From G963665185 sp963665185 (lineage in GTDB: Bacteria > Desulfobacterota > Desulfovibrionia > Desulfovibrionales > Desulfovibrionaceae), in contig CAXXPO010000019.1 of NCBI GenBank assembly GCA_963665185.2, positions 1 to 64,000 of the forward strand: a stretch of DNA of 64,000 nucleotides, given 5' to 3'. The notes beneath the pieces were generated by a model, which was given only the letters and a program-made list of their open reading frames with translations, searched no databases and had not been told where the DNA came from. The position numbers and the translations under genes were made by a program. This document shows, piece after piece, positions 7,373 through 17,120 of this stretch; within the stretch, counting starts at the first letter, position 1; each line of letters opens with the position of its first letter.

Positions 7373-9304
7373 TCAGCTCACCTTGGAGCCATCAGTAACC
7401 TGACCTGTCGGGGTCAGCAACTGCAACCCCTGTTCGGTCTTGACGGCCAAAACCATTCCTTGCGACATATGCCCTCGGAGCTTACGGGGCCTGAGATTGG
7501 CAACCAAAACGACCTGCTTTCCTTTCAGTTCGTCAGGGCTGAAAAATTCAGCGAGTCCGGCCACAACCTGACGCGGTTGCGTTTCCCCAAGAGCGACTTT
7601 GACCAAAAGCAACCGCTCCGCATCCGGGTGCGGTTCACAAGCCACGACCGTTCCCACCCGAAGATCAAGTTTCTGAAAATCAGTGAATTCGATCAGGCCG
7701 TCAGTCTCGTCAGCCTCGGCCTGCCCTTCTTTGGCGACTTTGACCGGAGGCTTGGAAGTCTCCTCCACTGCGGGATCCTTGGGAACATCTATACGGGGAA
7801 AAAGATTGGATGCCTTGGCCAGTTCGACACCCGGCGTAAGCCGTCCCCATATTTTGATTTCCTCGGCAATGGACAGATTCTCCACGACTCCGAGCTGTTC
7901 CAGCATGGTCGCGGATGATCCCGGCATGACAGGTTGGAGACAAACCGCTACTTTATGCAGACATTCCAACACAGAATACATGACGTGGCTCAGGCGGGTC
8001 ATTTCCTTGTCCTTGAAAAGAGTCCAAGGCGCACTGAAATCAATGTATTTATTCAAACCACGCACAAGTTCCCACAAAGCTTCCAAAGCTTGGGCAAAAC
8101 GGGCATGTCCAAACAGGCCGACAAAATTCGCAAAAGCGTTCTCCGCCAACTCTTTCAATTCTGCATCCGGTTCAAAACATTCCGGCGTGGGCACTTTTCC
8201 ACCAAAATACTTGTGAACCATGGACAAAGAACGGCTGAAGAGATTACCAAGATCGTTAGCCAAATCTGCATTGCGCCGGGCGACAAGCCCTTCCTCGGAA
8301 AAACTTGCATCGTTGCCGAAACGCATTTCTCTCAACAGGAAATAGCGGAACGTATCCAAACCGTATTTGTCAGCCATCTCCAGCGGAGCAACCACATTGC
8401 CCAGGCTCTTGGACATCTTGGTGTCCTTGATGAGCCAGTAGCCATGCACGTTCAGATTCTGATAAAGGGGAATTCCCGCGCTCATCAGCATGGTCGGCCA
8501 AAATACAGCATGCGGCTTGAGAATGTCTTTGGCCACCAAATGCTGCACAGCCGGCCAGTACCGCCTGTACTTCCCGCCTTCCGGATAATCCAGCGCGGAA
8601 ATATAGTTAAGGAGCGCATCGAACCAAACATAACAAACATAGTCCTTGTCAAAGGGCAATTCAATGCCCCACGTAAGGCGTGATTTCGGCCGCGAAATGC
8701 ACAAATCCTCAAGGTCGCCGGATTCCAGCAGGCTGACGACCTCTTTACGGTACCTTTCCGGACGGATAAATTCAGGATTCTCAGCAATGTGCGTGAGCAG
8801 CGCTTGCCGGTATTTGGACATGCGGAAAAAATAATTTTTTTCCGCAATATAGGTTGGAGCAACCTTGTGGTCTGGGCATAAACCGTCCACCAGGTCTTTT
8901 TCCATCAGAAAGCACTCACACCCTTTGCAGTAGAACCCCCCGTACTCGCCAAAATAAATATCGCCCTTGTCATAAACCTTTTGCAGGACACCCCGGACAA
9001 CTGCCTTGTGACGTTCCTCCGTGGTGCGAATGAAGTCGCTGTTGGTGATCCCCAGCCCCGGCCATATATCACGAAAAAGGCCGCTTATCGCATCAGCATA
9101 TTCCTGAGGGGTTTGTCCGGCTTTTTCCGCGGCTTCGGCAATCTTGTCGCCATGTTCGTCCGTTCCGGTAAGAAAGTACGTATCTTCCCCCATGGCCCGA
9201 TGAAATCGGGCCATGCTGTCGGCAACGATGGTCGTATATGCATGTCCCAAGTGGGGTTTGGCATTAACGTAATAAATGGGGGTAGTAATATAGAAAGATC
9301 GCAC
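7373..9304 (-). CDS. metG: Methionyl-tRNA synthetase
   Basis: A 643-residue class I aminoacyl-tRNA synthetase that charges tRNA-Met. The HIGH-type motif appears as HLGH at 18-21 and the KMSKS loop is present near residue 300 (DTKMSKSLGN). A zinc-knuckle with cysteines (YCKGCECF and a later CPDH) lies in the connective insertion. After the anticodon-binding helices and an acidic linker, residues about 540-643 form a C-terminal EMAPII-like tRNA-binding domain used for dimerisation. The GTG start at 9304 follows a GGAG site eight bases upstream. A RicT-like gene lies upstream on the same strand, 144 bases away, an arrangement I associate with this bacterial group. Confidence 0.97.
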   Translation of the reverse strand: MRSFYITTPIYYVNAKPHLGHAYTTIVADSMARFHRAMGEDTYFLTGTDEHGDKIAEAAEKAGQTPQEYADAISGLFRDIWPGLGITNSDFIRTTEERHKAVVRGVLQKVYDKGDIYFGEYGGFYCKGCECFLMEKDLVDGLCPDHKVAPTYIAEKNYFFRMSKYRQALLTHIAENPEFIRPERYRKEVVSLLESGDLEDLCISRPKSRLTWGIELPFDKDYVCYVWFDALLNYISALDYPEGGKYRRYWPAVQHLVAKDILKPHAVFWPTMLMSAGIPLYQNLNVHGYWLIKDTKMSKSLGNVVAPLEMADKYGLDTFRYFLLREMRFGNDASFSEEGLVARRNADLANDLGNLFSRSLSMVHKYFGGKVPTPECFEPDAELKELAENAFANFVGLFGHARFAQALEALWELVRGLNKYIDFSAPWTLFKDKEMTRLSHVMYSVLECLHKVAVCLQPVMPGSSATMLEQLGVVENLSIAEEIKIWGRLTPGVELAKASNLFPRIDVPKDPAVEETSKPPVKVAKEGQAEADETDGLIEFTDFQKLDLRVGTVVACEPHPDAERLLLVKVALGETQPRQVVAGLAEFFSPDELKGKQVVLVANLRPRKLRGHMSQGMVLAVKTEQGLQLLTPTGQVTDGSKVS

Positions 9305-9448
9305 TCTATCTGCTCCGTAAGCTCATAATTTTCGTATCGTGATAACAGTCCATTTTTTCGACAGCCTGTGTGGACCTACGCGGCCAACGGACTCTTTAGC
9401 CTGTTGAGCATGACGACGAATCCGCAAGGGATGCCAGAACCATAACCT

Positions 9449-10801
9449 TTATTTGCCTTGGTCTGTTTTTACAGCCCGGGGAGGGGCCGATCTGGATTTT
9501 TTCCTGCCAATTCCGCCCTGGCTACCGCCATTCGCTCCAGATACTTTCTGTCCTGGACGCGCTTTGGACGGTCTGGACTGCCCTGGTTTGCTCGGCCCGG
9601 GTTTATTTTTTTCAGAACCGGGGGCTGCTCCCGAGGTGGAGTTGCCCGATACAGGATTATCTGACGATTTGGAACCCCGCCCACGCCGACGCGAAGAACC
9701 ACGTCGGGAATGTCCTCCACGCGACTTTCCCCGTGTCTTCGAAGAGGCTTGCTCTTCAGCGTGTTCCTTGGAGGCCGCGTTATCGGACACTACATCATCT
9801 TTGGATGCCGGATGTTCCCGCAGGGGCATGGCCTTGTCTTGAACTGCGGAGTCGCCAGGGACACCTTTTTTTTCGGGTAAAGCAGGTTCAGTTTTGCCGC
9901 CAGAATGGCTTTCCCCTTTATGAGGGGTGGAATGATCACGCACAGGCGATCTGGACAAATTCTTCTCCTGCACGACTTCCAGCGATGCAGGCAGAATACC
10001 CGCCTGCAAATCTGCCCAGTCGTCCACACATACTTCGCGCTCTTCGTTGTTTTCCGTGATCAATGTTAGTGAATTACGAAAAAAGTTGGAACGAATGACC
10101 TTGACCACTCCCAGACTGGTATCGTGGCGTTTCCCTATTTTGGGACATTTGCGCTGGAAATCTTCATAATTCTTCTGTTCAAAATTAAGGCAGCACAAAA
10201 GCCGTCCACAGATGCCGGATATTTTGGTAGGGTTGAGAAAAAGATTCTGCTCCTTGGCCATCTTGATGGTCACCGGATCAAAGGTACGCATGAATCGTCT
10301 GCAACAGCAGACTTGTCCGCAGTTGCCCACCGCGCCGATCATCTGGGTTTCGTGGCGTACGCCTATCTGCCGCAGTTCGATACGGGTACGGTATTCACGC
10401 ACAAGATCCTTGACCAACTCACGAAAATCCACCCGTCCCGGCGCAGTAAAATAGAAAATCATTTTGCTGCGGTCATAAAAAATTTCCACGTCAACCAGCT
10501 TCATTTCCAGCTTGCGCGTTTCAACGCACTTACGACTGTAAACAAAGGCCTGTCGCCCGAGATCCTTGTTTTCCTCAATGATTTCAAAATCTTTTGCGTT
10601 TGCCAGACGAAAAATTGTTTTGACGCTCTCTTCGCTGACACCTTCCGGTGCGTCCGGCCGCACCACGGCCACCTTGGCTAGACCACGCCCCTGGTCGGTT
10701 TCCACGATAACGTGATCCCCCACCTCCACAACGTAAGGACCTGAATCAAAATAATATATCTGCCCGAAGTCCCTGAATTTCGCTCCAAGAATACGACTCA
10801 T
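9449..10801 (-). CDS. PSP1/RicT-like protein with long basic C-terminal tail
   Basis: Residues 1-265 match the PSP1 family (YaaT/RicT). In Bacillus, RicT belongs to an iron-sulfur complex that acts with RNase Y on RNA processing. The cysteine clusters typical of the family are visible: CGQVCCCRRF and GRLLCCLNFEQ. Residues about 275-450 are low-complexity, rich in Ser, Gly, Lys, Arg and Pro with RGG-like stretches, which points to a disordered, possibly RNA-binding tail. The core without the tail is the usual family length (about 270). The ATG follows AAGG seven bases upstream. The role in this organism is unknown; an RNA-related or signalling adaptor function is an inference. Confidence 0.8.
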   Translation of the reverse strand: MSRILGAKFRDFGQIYYFDSGPYVVEVGDHVIVETDQGRGLAKVAVVRPDAPEGVSEESVKTIFRLANAKDFEIIEENKDLGRQAFVYSRKCVETRKLEMKLVDVEIFYDRSKMIFYFTAPGRVDFRELVKDLVREYRTRIELRQIGVRHETQMIGAVGNCGQVCCCRRFMRTFDPVTIKMAKEQNLFLNPTKISGICGRLLCCLNFEQKNYEDFQRKCPKIGKRHDTSLGVVKVIRSNFFRNSLTLITENNEEREVCVDDWADLQAGILPASLEVVQEKNLSRSPVRDHSTPHKGESHSGGKTEPALPEKKGVPGDSAVQDKAMPLREHPASKDDVVSDNAASKEHAEEQASSKTRGKSRGGHSRRGSSRRRGRGSKSSDNPVSGNSTSGAAPGSEKNKPGPSKPGQSRPSKARPGQKVSGANGGSQGGIGRKKSRSAPPRAVKTDQGK

Positions 10802-11087
10802 TCATTTTACCTTATATCCTGTGCGTCCACTTAAGGACGATTCGTGCGCCTGAAAATTATGTAACCCTAAACAACTTCCCTTTGAACATCAATTGGGGAT
10901 TGGGCGAGGAGGTGCTGCATATTCACTCTTCATTCTCACTTTTATGAGGATGGCAGACTCAAACAATGCCACGTAAAAAGACTTTCCTCTTTACCCGGCG
11001 AGCGTGAAGCTGTAGCATCAATTAAATCAAGTGAGAAAAATTGCAGGTTGGGTTGCCGAACTCGAATGTACTTTGGAGAGTGCCAAG
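10802..11087. other. Divergent intergenic region
   Basis: This 286-base gap lies between the divergent RicT-like gene and the receiver-domain gene and should hold both promoters. I find no convincing -35/-10 pair, operator palindrome or small gene in it. Confidence 0.4.
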
Positions 11088-11471
11088 ATGGCGGGAAAAA
11101 TTCTCATCGTGGACGATGAGATCCACATCAGAATGCTTCTGGAACAAACCCTTGAGGACCTGGAAGATGACTACGGTGTGGAAATACTCACAGCCGCTGA
11201 CGGCGAAGAAGGGATGGATATCATCCGGGAAGAACAACCTGAGGTTGTCTTCCTTGATATCATGATGCCCAAAATGAACGGCTACGAGGTTTGCCGAAAT
11301 ATCCAGGAATCCTCCGAGCCGAACAGTAGCAAAATAGTACTGATTACGGCCAAGGGACAGGAAGTGGACAAGAAACAAGGGCTGGAACTGGGCGCATGCA
11401 TGTACCTCACCAAGCCCTTTGATCCCGATAGGGTTCTTGTTGTGGCCAAGGAATTATTGAACCTGGAATGA
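11088..11471 (+). CDS. Single-domain response regulator (CheY-like)
   Basis: A 127-residue stand-alone receiver domain. The acidic pocket is in LIVDDE near the start, the phospho-accepting Asp is in VVFLDIMMPKMNG (about residue 58), and the conserved Lys is in LTKPFD. There is no output domain, so it must act through a partner. The ATG at 11088 is preceded by TGGAGAG at 11074-11080; a longer open frame upstream lacks support. The next gene starts seven bases after the stop and encodes a GAF/HD-GYP protein without a receiver of its own. The pair therefore resembles a split receiver/HD-GYP response regulator. The cognate kinase is not in the window. Confidence 0.88.
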   Translation: MAGKILIVDDEIHIRMLLEQTLEDLEDDYGVEILTAADGEEGMDIIREEQPEVVFLDIMMPKMNGYEVCRNIQESSEPNSSKIVLITAKGQEVDKKQGLELGACMYLTKPFDPDRVLVVAKELLNLE

Positions 11472-11478
11472 CCTACTG

Positions 11479-13269
11479 GTGAACATGGAGCCGTTACACA
11501 GACTGCTCAAACCAAAACGCCTGAGCAAAATGCTGCAAGAGGCGACGAAGCTGGCTCAAGACGGGAGTGTCCTTGCCGTATTTTCGCGCAACGGTCTTCT
11601 TGCCTACGCAGGACCGCATCCTCCCTCCCCCGTCCTTTCCGATTGTCCGGCGCACACTTTGTTGCATCCACTCGTGCTGCAAGGCATGCAACTCGGGACT
11701 TTGGCTCTTATACCAAATGCCGACAGCACCCCGAAGAACCACCCCCCGCTCCTCAATCTTTTAGGCAACACACTCCAGGAACTGCTGCAAAGCGAACATG
11801 CCCGCCGTTGCGTTGCAGCCGAGACCCTGGACAAATATCGCGAGCTTGAACTCCTTTATAATGCAACGACCAGCCTTAACAGTTCCTTGAGGCTTCGCGA
11901 GGTTTGTTCTTCCCTGCTGACTGAAATAGCCCGGGCAATACCAGCCGCGGAAATGGGCATGGTTTTCAGCAAGGCAACAGAATTCAACGACCGCTACGAA
12001 CTGCGTTCTTTCGGACCAACGGAGAATTGTAGATTCAGCCGCCTGCGTTCCAGCCGCCTGCTCAACGATATCTGCAACAGAAACAAAGGAGAAATACTCA
12101 ACGACTTGGATAGCGACCCACGCTGGGACAATGTCGTTCCCGCTGTCAAATCCCTGCTCATCGTTCCCCTGTCAGCCCCCAACCTGCAAGTGGGGACGCT
12201 TGCCCTTGGATCAAGCCGGGCCTCCGCATTTCAAGCGCCGCATCTCAAGCGGGTATCGATTCTCGCATCCATTGCCGCCACCGCCATGGGCAATGCCCAC
12301 CATTTTGAAGAAGTCCGCCAGTTAATGGATGCTTTGCTGCAAGCCCTGGCCGAGGCCATTGACACACGGGACCCCATGACCGCCGGCCATTCCCAGCGCG
12401 TGGCATGTCTCTCCGTTGCCCTGGCGGACAAGGTGAATGCGGACGAACGTTTCTTCCCTGGGGTAAACTTCAGTGAAAAGGAACTGCATGAAATTTTTTA
12501 TGCCGGACTCTTGCACGACATTGGAAAAATAGGTGTAAAGGAGCAGGTTCTGACCAAAGTCACGCGACTGCCGGAAAACCATATGGATGTTATTGGTATG
12601 CGCCTGGCACTTGTCGGAAAGGAATTGGGGATAGACTGGAAGCAGGACATTGCGCAGCTTGAAAAAATCAACCGTTCGTCCAAACTGTCAGACCAGGATG
12701 TTGCCTTTATCCACAAGATCAACGACCTGTATTATCCGGTCAACGGCACGGGAAGTTCCCTGCTGACCCCCCACGAACTATACTGCCTGCTGATTCCCGA
12801 AGGCAATCTTACTCCCGAAGAAAGAAAGGAAATAGAACGCCATCCCCACGAAAGCTACCGTATCCTCCAACACATCCCGTTTACCAGTGATTTTACGAAT
12901 CTTCTGACGTTTATCCATCAGCACCACGAAAGACTTGACGGATCCGGCTACCCGGCGGGGATCAAAGGAGAGGAAATACTGCTCCAGTCCCGTATCCTGT
13001 CCATTACGGATGTCTACGACGCCATCACCCAGGAACGCCACTACAAACCCGCTCTTTCCCGCAGCAGAGCCTTGGAAATTCTCCGTTGTGAGGCGCGCCG
13101 CAACAAGCTCGACGAACGGCTGGTCATTATTTTCATGGAAGATATCGACTCAATAGAAGCCGAAGCTGCCGCCATAAACAGTTTCGGAGAAAAACCGTCT
13201 CAAAAACAACATGAGGCTTTGTTCGAAAATATTCTGGACAATCTGTCCGCCTCCCGCGGCGTCCAATAA
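11479..13269 (+). CDS. GAF/HD-GYP cyclic di-GMP phosphodiesterase
   Basis: A 596-residue cytoplasmic protein. Residues about 1-115 are a poorly conserved sensory region, about 125-285 a GAF-like domain, and about 290-575 an HD-GYP domain. The metal-binding HD core is LLHDIGKIGV and the GYP signature is HHERLDGSGYPAG, both intact, so hydrolysis of cyclic di-GMP is expected. About 60 extra residues separate the two motifs compared with minimal HD-GYP domains. The start is a GTG at 11479 (an ATG lies two codons later); neither has a strong ribosome site, consistent with coupling to the receiver gene that ends seven bases upstream. Confidence 0.88.
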   Translation: MNMEPLHRLLKPKRLSKMLQEATKLAQDGSVLAVFSRNGLLAYAGPHPPSPVLSDCPAHTLLHPLVLQGMQLGTLALIPNADSTPKNHPPLLNLLGNTLQELLQSEHARRCVAAETLDKYRELELLYNATTSLNSSLRLREVCSSLLTEIARAIPAAEMGMVFSKATEFNDRYELRSFGPTENCRFSRLRSSRLLNDICNRNKGEILNDLDSDPRWDNVVPAVKSLLIVPLSAPNLQVGTLALGSSRASAFQAPHLKRVSILASIAATAMGNAHHFEEVRQLMDALLQALAEAIDTRDPMTAGHSQRVACLSVALADKVNADERFFPGVNFSEKELHEIFYAGLLHDIGKIGVKEQVLTKVTRLPENHMDVIGMRLALVGKELGIDWKQDIAQLEKINRSSKLSDQDVAFIHKINDLYYPVNGTGSSLLTPHELYCLLIPEGNLTPEERKEIERHPHESYRILQHIPFTSDFTNLLTFIHQHHERLDGSGYPAGIKGEEILLQSRILSITDVYDAITQERHYKPALSRSRALEILRCEARRNKLDERLVIIFMEDIDSIEAEAAAINSFGEKPSQKQHEALFENILDNLSASRGVQ

Positions 13270-13308
13270 ATCTACCGATAAAAAAAATCACCCTCTGGAG
13301 CCCTTTCC

Positions 13309-14118
13309 ATGTCCTTGACAGTACACATTCTTGCCGACAACAATGCGTTGCCCGGTTTCGCCGCTCAATGGGGCTTTTCCTGTCTTCTGAAAACAGATGT
13401 TGATTCGTGGCTTCTGGATACCGGCCGGAACAACATCTTCATGCAAAATGCCAAGCTGATGAATCTTGCTCCGCACAAAGCGAAAGGCGTGTTCCTCAGC
13501 CACACACATCATGACCACACCCGTGGTCTGCCCGCATTGCTCAAGGCCGGTTTTTCAGGCCGGATCGTCGGCCACCCAAGGGTCTTCCGTGAAACAACGA
13601 CTCCCGGCACTCCTGCCGCGGGTCCTGGCCTCATGGAAGAGGACCTGCCCGAAGGAATGTTCCTGCCCGTCGCCTCCCACCAGGTCTTTCCAGGAAACCT
13701 CACATTCATTACGGAAATCGACAGGATACCTGGAAACCATCAATCCATTGCCGGATTCAGCCTGGACAAGGCCGGAACCATCCCCGACACAATGCCTGAC
13801 GACGCCTTTGTGCTCTACGAGTCATCACAGGGACCGATACTGCTTTTCGGCTGTTGCCACAGCGGCATCGCCAACAGTCTGGCCTGCCTGCGCCAACGCT
13901 TCGGTTTGACCAGGGTCCACAGCGTACTGGGAGGAATGCACCTGCATGATGCGCCTTTCAAGGTACTCCAACAGACAGCGCGGGTGTTCAATGAATTCAG
14001 CGTACAGAATATTTATCCGGGACACTGCACCGGGAATGATGCCGCCAGCCGGCTTGTCGATCTCTGCAACGCCAGGATCACGCCCCTGGCTGCGGGCATG
14101 TCGCTTGTTTTCGATTGA
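13309..14118 (+). CDS. Metallo-beta-lactamase-fold hydrolase
   Basis: A 269-residue cytoplasmic protein with the metal-binding signature SHTHHDHTRG near residue 65 and later histidines in CCHSGI and YPGHCTG. It belongs to the MBL-fold group annotated as 7,8-dihydropterin-6-methyl-aminobenzene-phosphate synthase-like (MJ0936 type). The reaction is established for few members, so the substrate should be treated as unknown. The ATG follows CTGGAG nine bases upstream. It is transcribed in the same direction as the HD-GYP gene after a 39-base gap and converges on trkA, with only four bases between the stop codons. Confidence 0.75.
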   Translation: MSLTVHILADNNALPGFAAQWGFSCLLKTDVDSWLLDTGRNNIFMQNAKLMNLAPHKAKGVFLSHTHHDHTRGLPALLKAGFSGRIVGHPRVFRETTTPGTPAAGPGLMEEDLPEGMFLPVASHQVFPGNLTFITEIDRIPGNHQSIAGFSLDKAGTIPDTMPDDAFVLYESSQGPILLFGCCHSGIANSLACLRQRFGLTRVHSVLGGMHLHDAPFKVLQQTARVFNEFSVQNIYPGHCTGNDAASRLVDLCNARITPLAAGMSLVFD

Positions 14119-14122
14119 TTGA

Positions 14123-14782
14123 TCACGCCTTGAGGTCGTCCATATCCTGACTGCGGCCAATGAGAACCAGCACGTCCCCTGCTGTCAATGGTATCCGCGC
14201 TTCAGGAATAAAAATATACTCGCTTTCCCCATTACGGCGGGTGGCAATGACCTGCACTTTTTTCGCATTGGGCAGATTCAGCTCCACAAGACTTTTCCCT
14301 GCCCATAAATCCACTACGAATTCACGCACGGCAATGTCGTGCCCCACGGGAAGATACGCAACCAACCCCGGAACCGCCAGCTTGTGCGCCAGTTGCCGGG
14401 CGGCGAAATCCTCAGGAAACACCACTTCATCCGCACCGACCTTGATCAGCAGTTTTTCATGATCCCGGCTGATGGCCTTGACCCACACGCTCTGCGTTCC
14501 CAATTCCTTGAGATACATTGCGATCATGGTGCTGGCTTCAATGGATCGCCCCACACTCACAACAACATGGCGCATCTCGCCGAAGCCCAATTGTTCCAAT
14601 ACCTTGCGATCCATGGCATCGCCCTGGTAGACTTGGGCAAGCACTCCCTTGGCCTTGTCCACATTGTCTTCATTGCGGTCCAGTCCCATGACGTCGCCAT
14701 GAAATTCGGCCAAGGCCGCACCAAAGGCGAATCCGAACTTCCCAAGGCCAATGACGCCCACGCCATATTTTTTTTGTATCAT
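14123..14782 (-). CDS. trkA: TrkA/KtrA potassium uptake regulatory protein
   Basis: A 219-residue cytoplasmic gating subunit for potassium uptake. The N-terminal RCK Rossmann domain has the nucleotide loop GVIGLGKFG at the start and covers about 1-130. The C-terminal RCK-C domain covers about 140-215 (ends with a typical GDVLVLIG strand). One RCK unit rather than two makes it KtrA-like. I chose the ATG at 14782; the upstream extension begins at a TTG and adds only six residues. The channel-forming partner gene trkH lies upstream on the same strand, 39 bases away, so the two form an operon. Confidence 0.88.
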   Translation of the reverse strand: MIQKKYGVGVIGLGKFGFAFGAALAEFHGDVMGLDRNEDNVDKAKGVLAQVYQGDAMDRKVLEQLGFGEMRHVVVSVGRSIEASTMIAMYLKELGTQSVWVKAISRDHEKLLIKVGADEVVFPEDFAARQLAHKLAVPGLVAYLPVGHDIAVREFVVDLWAGKSLVELNLPNAKKVQVIATRRNGESEYIFIPEARIPLTAGDVLVLIGRSQDMDDLKA

Positions 14783-14821
14783 AACTCTTTCGCACCTCAA
14801 GATGCTGAATGTCCGCCCAGG

Positions 14822-16213
14822 TCAGCCGATCAGCATGTTTTCTTCAGGCCAACGATAATGAGGCTTTTCATGCAGTGTCTGCAACACACCCAGAAAAAAA
14901 ACAGGACCGAGCCGCCCCACAAACATAAGCAGGGCAATCACAACCTTGCCAGCAGCACTCAATTCCGGGGTCAAACCGGTAGACAGTCCCACCGTGGCAA
15001 AAGCGGAAACAGACTCGAAAAGAATTTCCAGAAACTGCCCACGTGTCAAAGGATGAGGCACATCCCCCCCCTCAGTGAACGTAAGAACCAATGTTGCCAA
15101 GGTTACAATAAGAAATGCAAATAATACCAAGGTAAAGGCCTTGCTCAACGTAGTATTATCCAAAGCCCGTCCCTCCACCACACTCTGCTCGCGCCCCCGA
15201 ACCTGAGCCAAGGCAAAAGCGATCAGCGCCCGAAAGGTGGTGGTTTTCACTCCGCCGGCACAACTTCCAGGAGAACCTCCGATAAGCATGAGTGCCATCA
15301 TGGCAACCAGAGAAAGATTGGTCATGCTGCCGATATCCAATGTGTTGAACCCGGCGGTACGACAGGTCACGGACTGAAACAGGGCACTCAAAACAGCCTC
15401 GCCCCACTGCATGGGCTGCCGAAATCCCACAAACTCGGAAAAAAACAAAATCGCAGTTCCCCCCAACACAAGCCATAGGCTGGTTCGCAATACAACCCTG
15501 GAATACCAACTCAACCGGGCGGTCGTCCTCCTTCCAGCTTTTTTTTTCAATTTTCCCAGGCCCACATGTTCCAACTCAACAAGGACTGAGAAGCCAATGC
15601 CTCCGGCAACAATGAGCACCATAAAAACTATATTGACCCACAGGTTTCCGCGCCATGCGCTCAGACTGTCAGGAAACAGGGAAAACCCGGCATTGCAAAA
15701 TGCGGAAACAGAATGAAACAAGGAACCGAACCATGAAAAACCGTCGGGGTCGAACAAGCGCAGCAACATCATGCCGCCGCCTTCGATGGCACAAGTCCAC
15801 AACAGCAGACGCAGCAAAAACCGCCCCAACTTGAAAGACGGGTCATGCAGAAGACTTTGCCCCACGGCCACGCGGTCGGCCAAGCTCACCCGCTGACGCC
15901 ACAGGTAAAAAACGAGGCTTGCGTAGGTCATCACCCCCAATCCGCCAAGCTGGATAAGGCAGAGTATAACGCCCTGCCCGAAAGACGTGAAGTGTGTGCC
16001 AGTATCCACCACCACCAGCCCGGTCACGCATGCAGCCGAAGTGGCCGTGAACACAGCATCTATCCAGGCAATCTCCCGCCCGACAAGGCTCGCGGGGTGG
16101 TGCAAGAGCACCGTCCCGCCCGCAATGGTCAAAATAAAATAATATAATGGATAAGCCAGGGGCGTTCCCAGAATTCCAGCAAGGGCTTCAGTCGCTTTTT
16201 CAAAAACACGCAT
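14822..16213 (-). CDS. trkH: TrkH/KtrB-family potassium uptake membrane subunit
   Basis: A 463-residue integral membrane protein of the Trk/Ktr superfamily, with four repeated membrane-pore-membrane units. The pore loops with their glycines can be seen around TSAACVTGLVVVDT, FCNAGFS, TCRTAGFNT and FATVGLSTG. It carries potassium, probably coupled to sodium or protons, and is gated by the TrkA protein encoded just downstream. I chose the ATG at 16213, which follows a GGAG site nine bases upstream and clears the end of the upstream esterase gene by five bases; the longer frame overlaps that gene. The three minus-strand genes (esterase, trkH, trkA) are probably co-transcribed. Confidence 0.9.
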   Translation of the reverse strand: MRVFEKATEALAGILGTPLAYPLYYFILTIAGGTVLLHHPASLVGREIAWIDAVFTATSAACVTGLVVVDTGTHFTSFGQGVILCLIQLGGLGVMTYASLVFYLWRQRVSLADRVAVGQSLLHDPSFKLGRFLLRLLLWTCAIEGGGMMLLRLFDPDGFSWFGSLFHSVSAFCNAGFSLFPDSLSAWRGNLWVNIVFMVLIVAGGIGFSVLVELEHVGLGKLKKKAGRRTTARLSWYSRVVLRTSLWLVLGGTAILFFSEFVGFRQPMQWGEAVLSALFQSVTCRTAGFNTLDIGSMTNLSLVAMMALMLIGGSPGSCAGGVKTTTFRALIAFALAQVRGREQSVVEGRALDNTTLSKAFTLVLFAFLIVTLATLVLTFTEGGDVPHPLTRGQFLEILFESVSAFATVGLSTGLTPELSAAGKVVIALLMFVGRLGPVFFLGVLQTLHEKPHYRWPEENMLIG

Positions 16214-16218
16214 GGCCC

Positions 16219-16989
16219 CTACTCCACTGACGCAGGCATCGCGACCAGGCCTGCAAAAAAATCCGTCACACGCTGACAAATCTTATCCCTTGTTTCCCGG
16301 TGCGTTGTCAGCACATGGTGGCTGGTGACATTTTCCTGGATATGCAACATGCGCAACTCTTTGTTGACTGAAGAAATCCCATTGTAAATTTCGTATGCAT
16401 TGGCCGCGTCTATGGTTCGATCCCGTTCGTCGTGCATAATCAACGTCGGGCAGTTTATCCGCCCGAGACGTGAACGAACGTCACCCAGCGAAGTCATGAA
16501 ACTACTCAAGGCATTGAGCGGCATGGCCGTATCATATCCTTGCCAGGGTTGAATTTCTCGGGATTTTGCACTTGCCGGAGAGACCGGCCAGATAGGACGA
16601 ACCAAACGCAGCAAGGGGGCCAAAGGCAATCTCCAGTCAGCCATGGCCGGAGGAAACAGACGGTAAATGAACACCGGCGTGGCCAGTACGGCAATACCAT
16701 CCGGCGTGTGCTCCTGGGCTAAGCGCAACGTCAGGCTGCCCCCCATGGACAATCCCGCCACGAAAACAGTGTCCGCACTGCGACGCAACTTCAGGTAGGC
16801 CTGTTCAGCCGCATCGTACCACAAGGAAAAACCGGTCGTATCCATTTCATGCACAGTGGTTCCGTGTCCCGGCAACAGCGGAATGGTCACTTGAAATCCT
16901 GCACGTTCCAGGGCCTGGCCCAGCGATTCCATCTCAAAGGGCGTTCCAGTAAAACCGTGCAATAAAAGACAGGCGCTGTTCATGGGCAT
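16219..16989 (-). CDS. Alpha/beta hydrolase, Est30-like carboxylesterase
   Basis: A 256-residue soluble serine hydrolase. The oxyanion loop is LLHGFTGTP, the nucleophile elbow GLSMGG near residue 95, the acid is in HDERDRTID and the catalytic histidine lies in VTSHHVLTTH near the end. The arrangement matches monoacylglycerol lipase or Est30-type carboxylesterases. The ATG at 16989 follows AAGAGAG about seven bases upstream; an earlier start would add ten unlikely residues. It is five bases upstream of trkH on the same strand and divergent from mtaD. No link with potassium transport is known, so the pairing may be incidental. Confidence 0.82.
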   Translation of the reverse strand: MPMNSACLLLHGFTGTPFEMESLGQALERAGFQVTIPLLPGHGTTVHEMDTTGFSLWYDAAEQAYLKLRRSADTVFVAGLSMGGSLTLRLAQEHTPDGIAVLATPVFIYRLFPPAMADWRLPLAPLLRLVRPIWPVSPASAKSREIQPWQGYDTAMPLNALSSFMTSLGDVRSRLGRINCPTLIMHDERDRTIDAANAYEIYNGISSVNKELRMLHIQENVTSHHVLTTHRETRDKICQRVTDFFAGLVAMPASVE

Positions 16990-17120
16990 GCTTTTACTCT
17001 CTTGCCGCGCGGCAGGCAAACCGCAAATGCGGGAGAAATGCGGCAGAGCCGCTTTTCATTTCATCGCGCTTGCCGTAAACGTGAAAAACACTGCGAACGC
17101 CATTGAAACAAGGAAAATTC

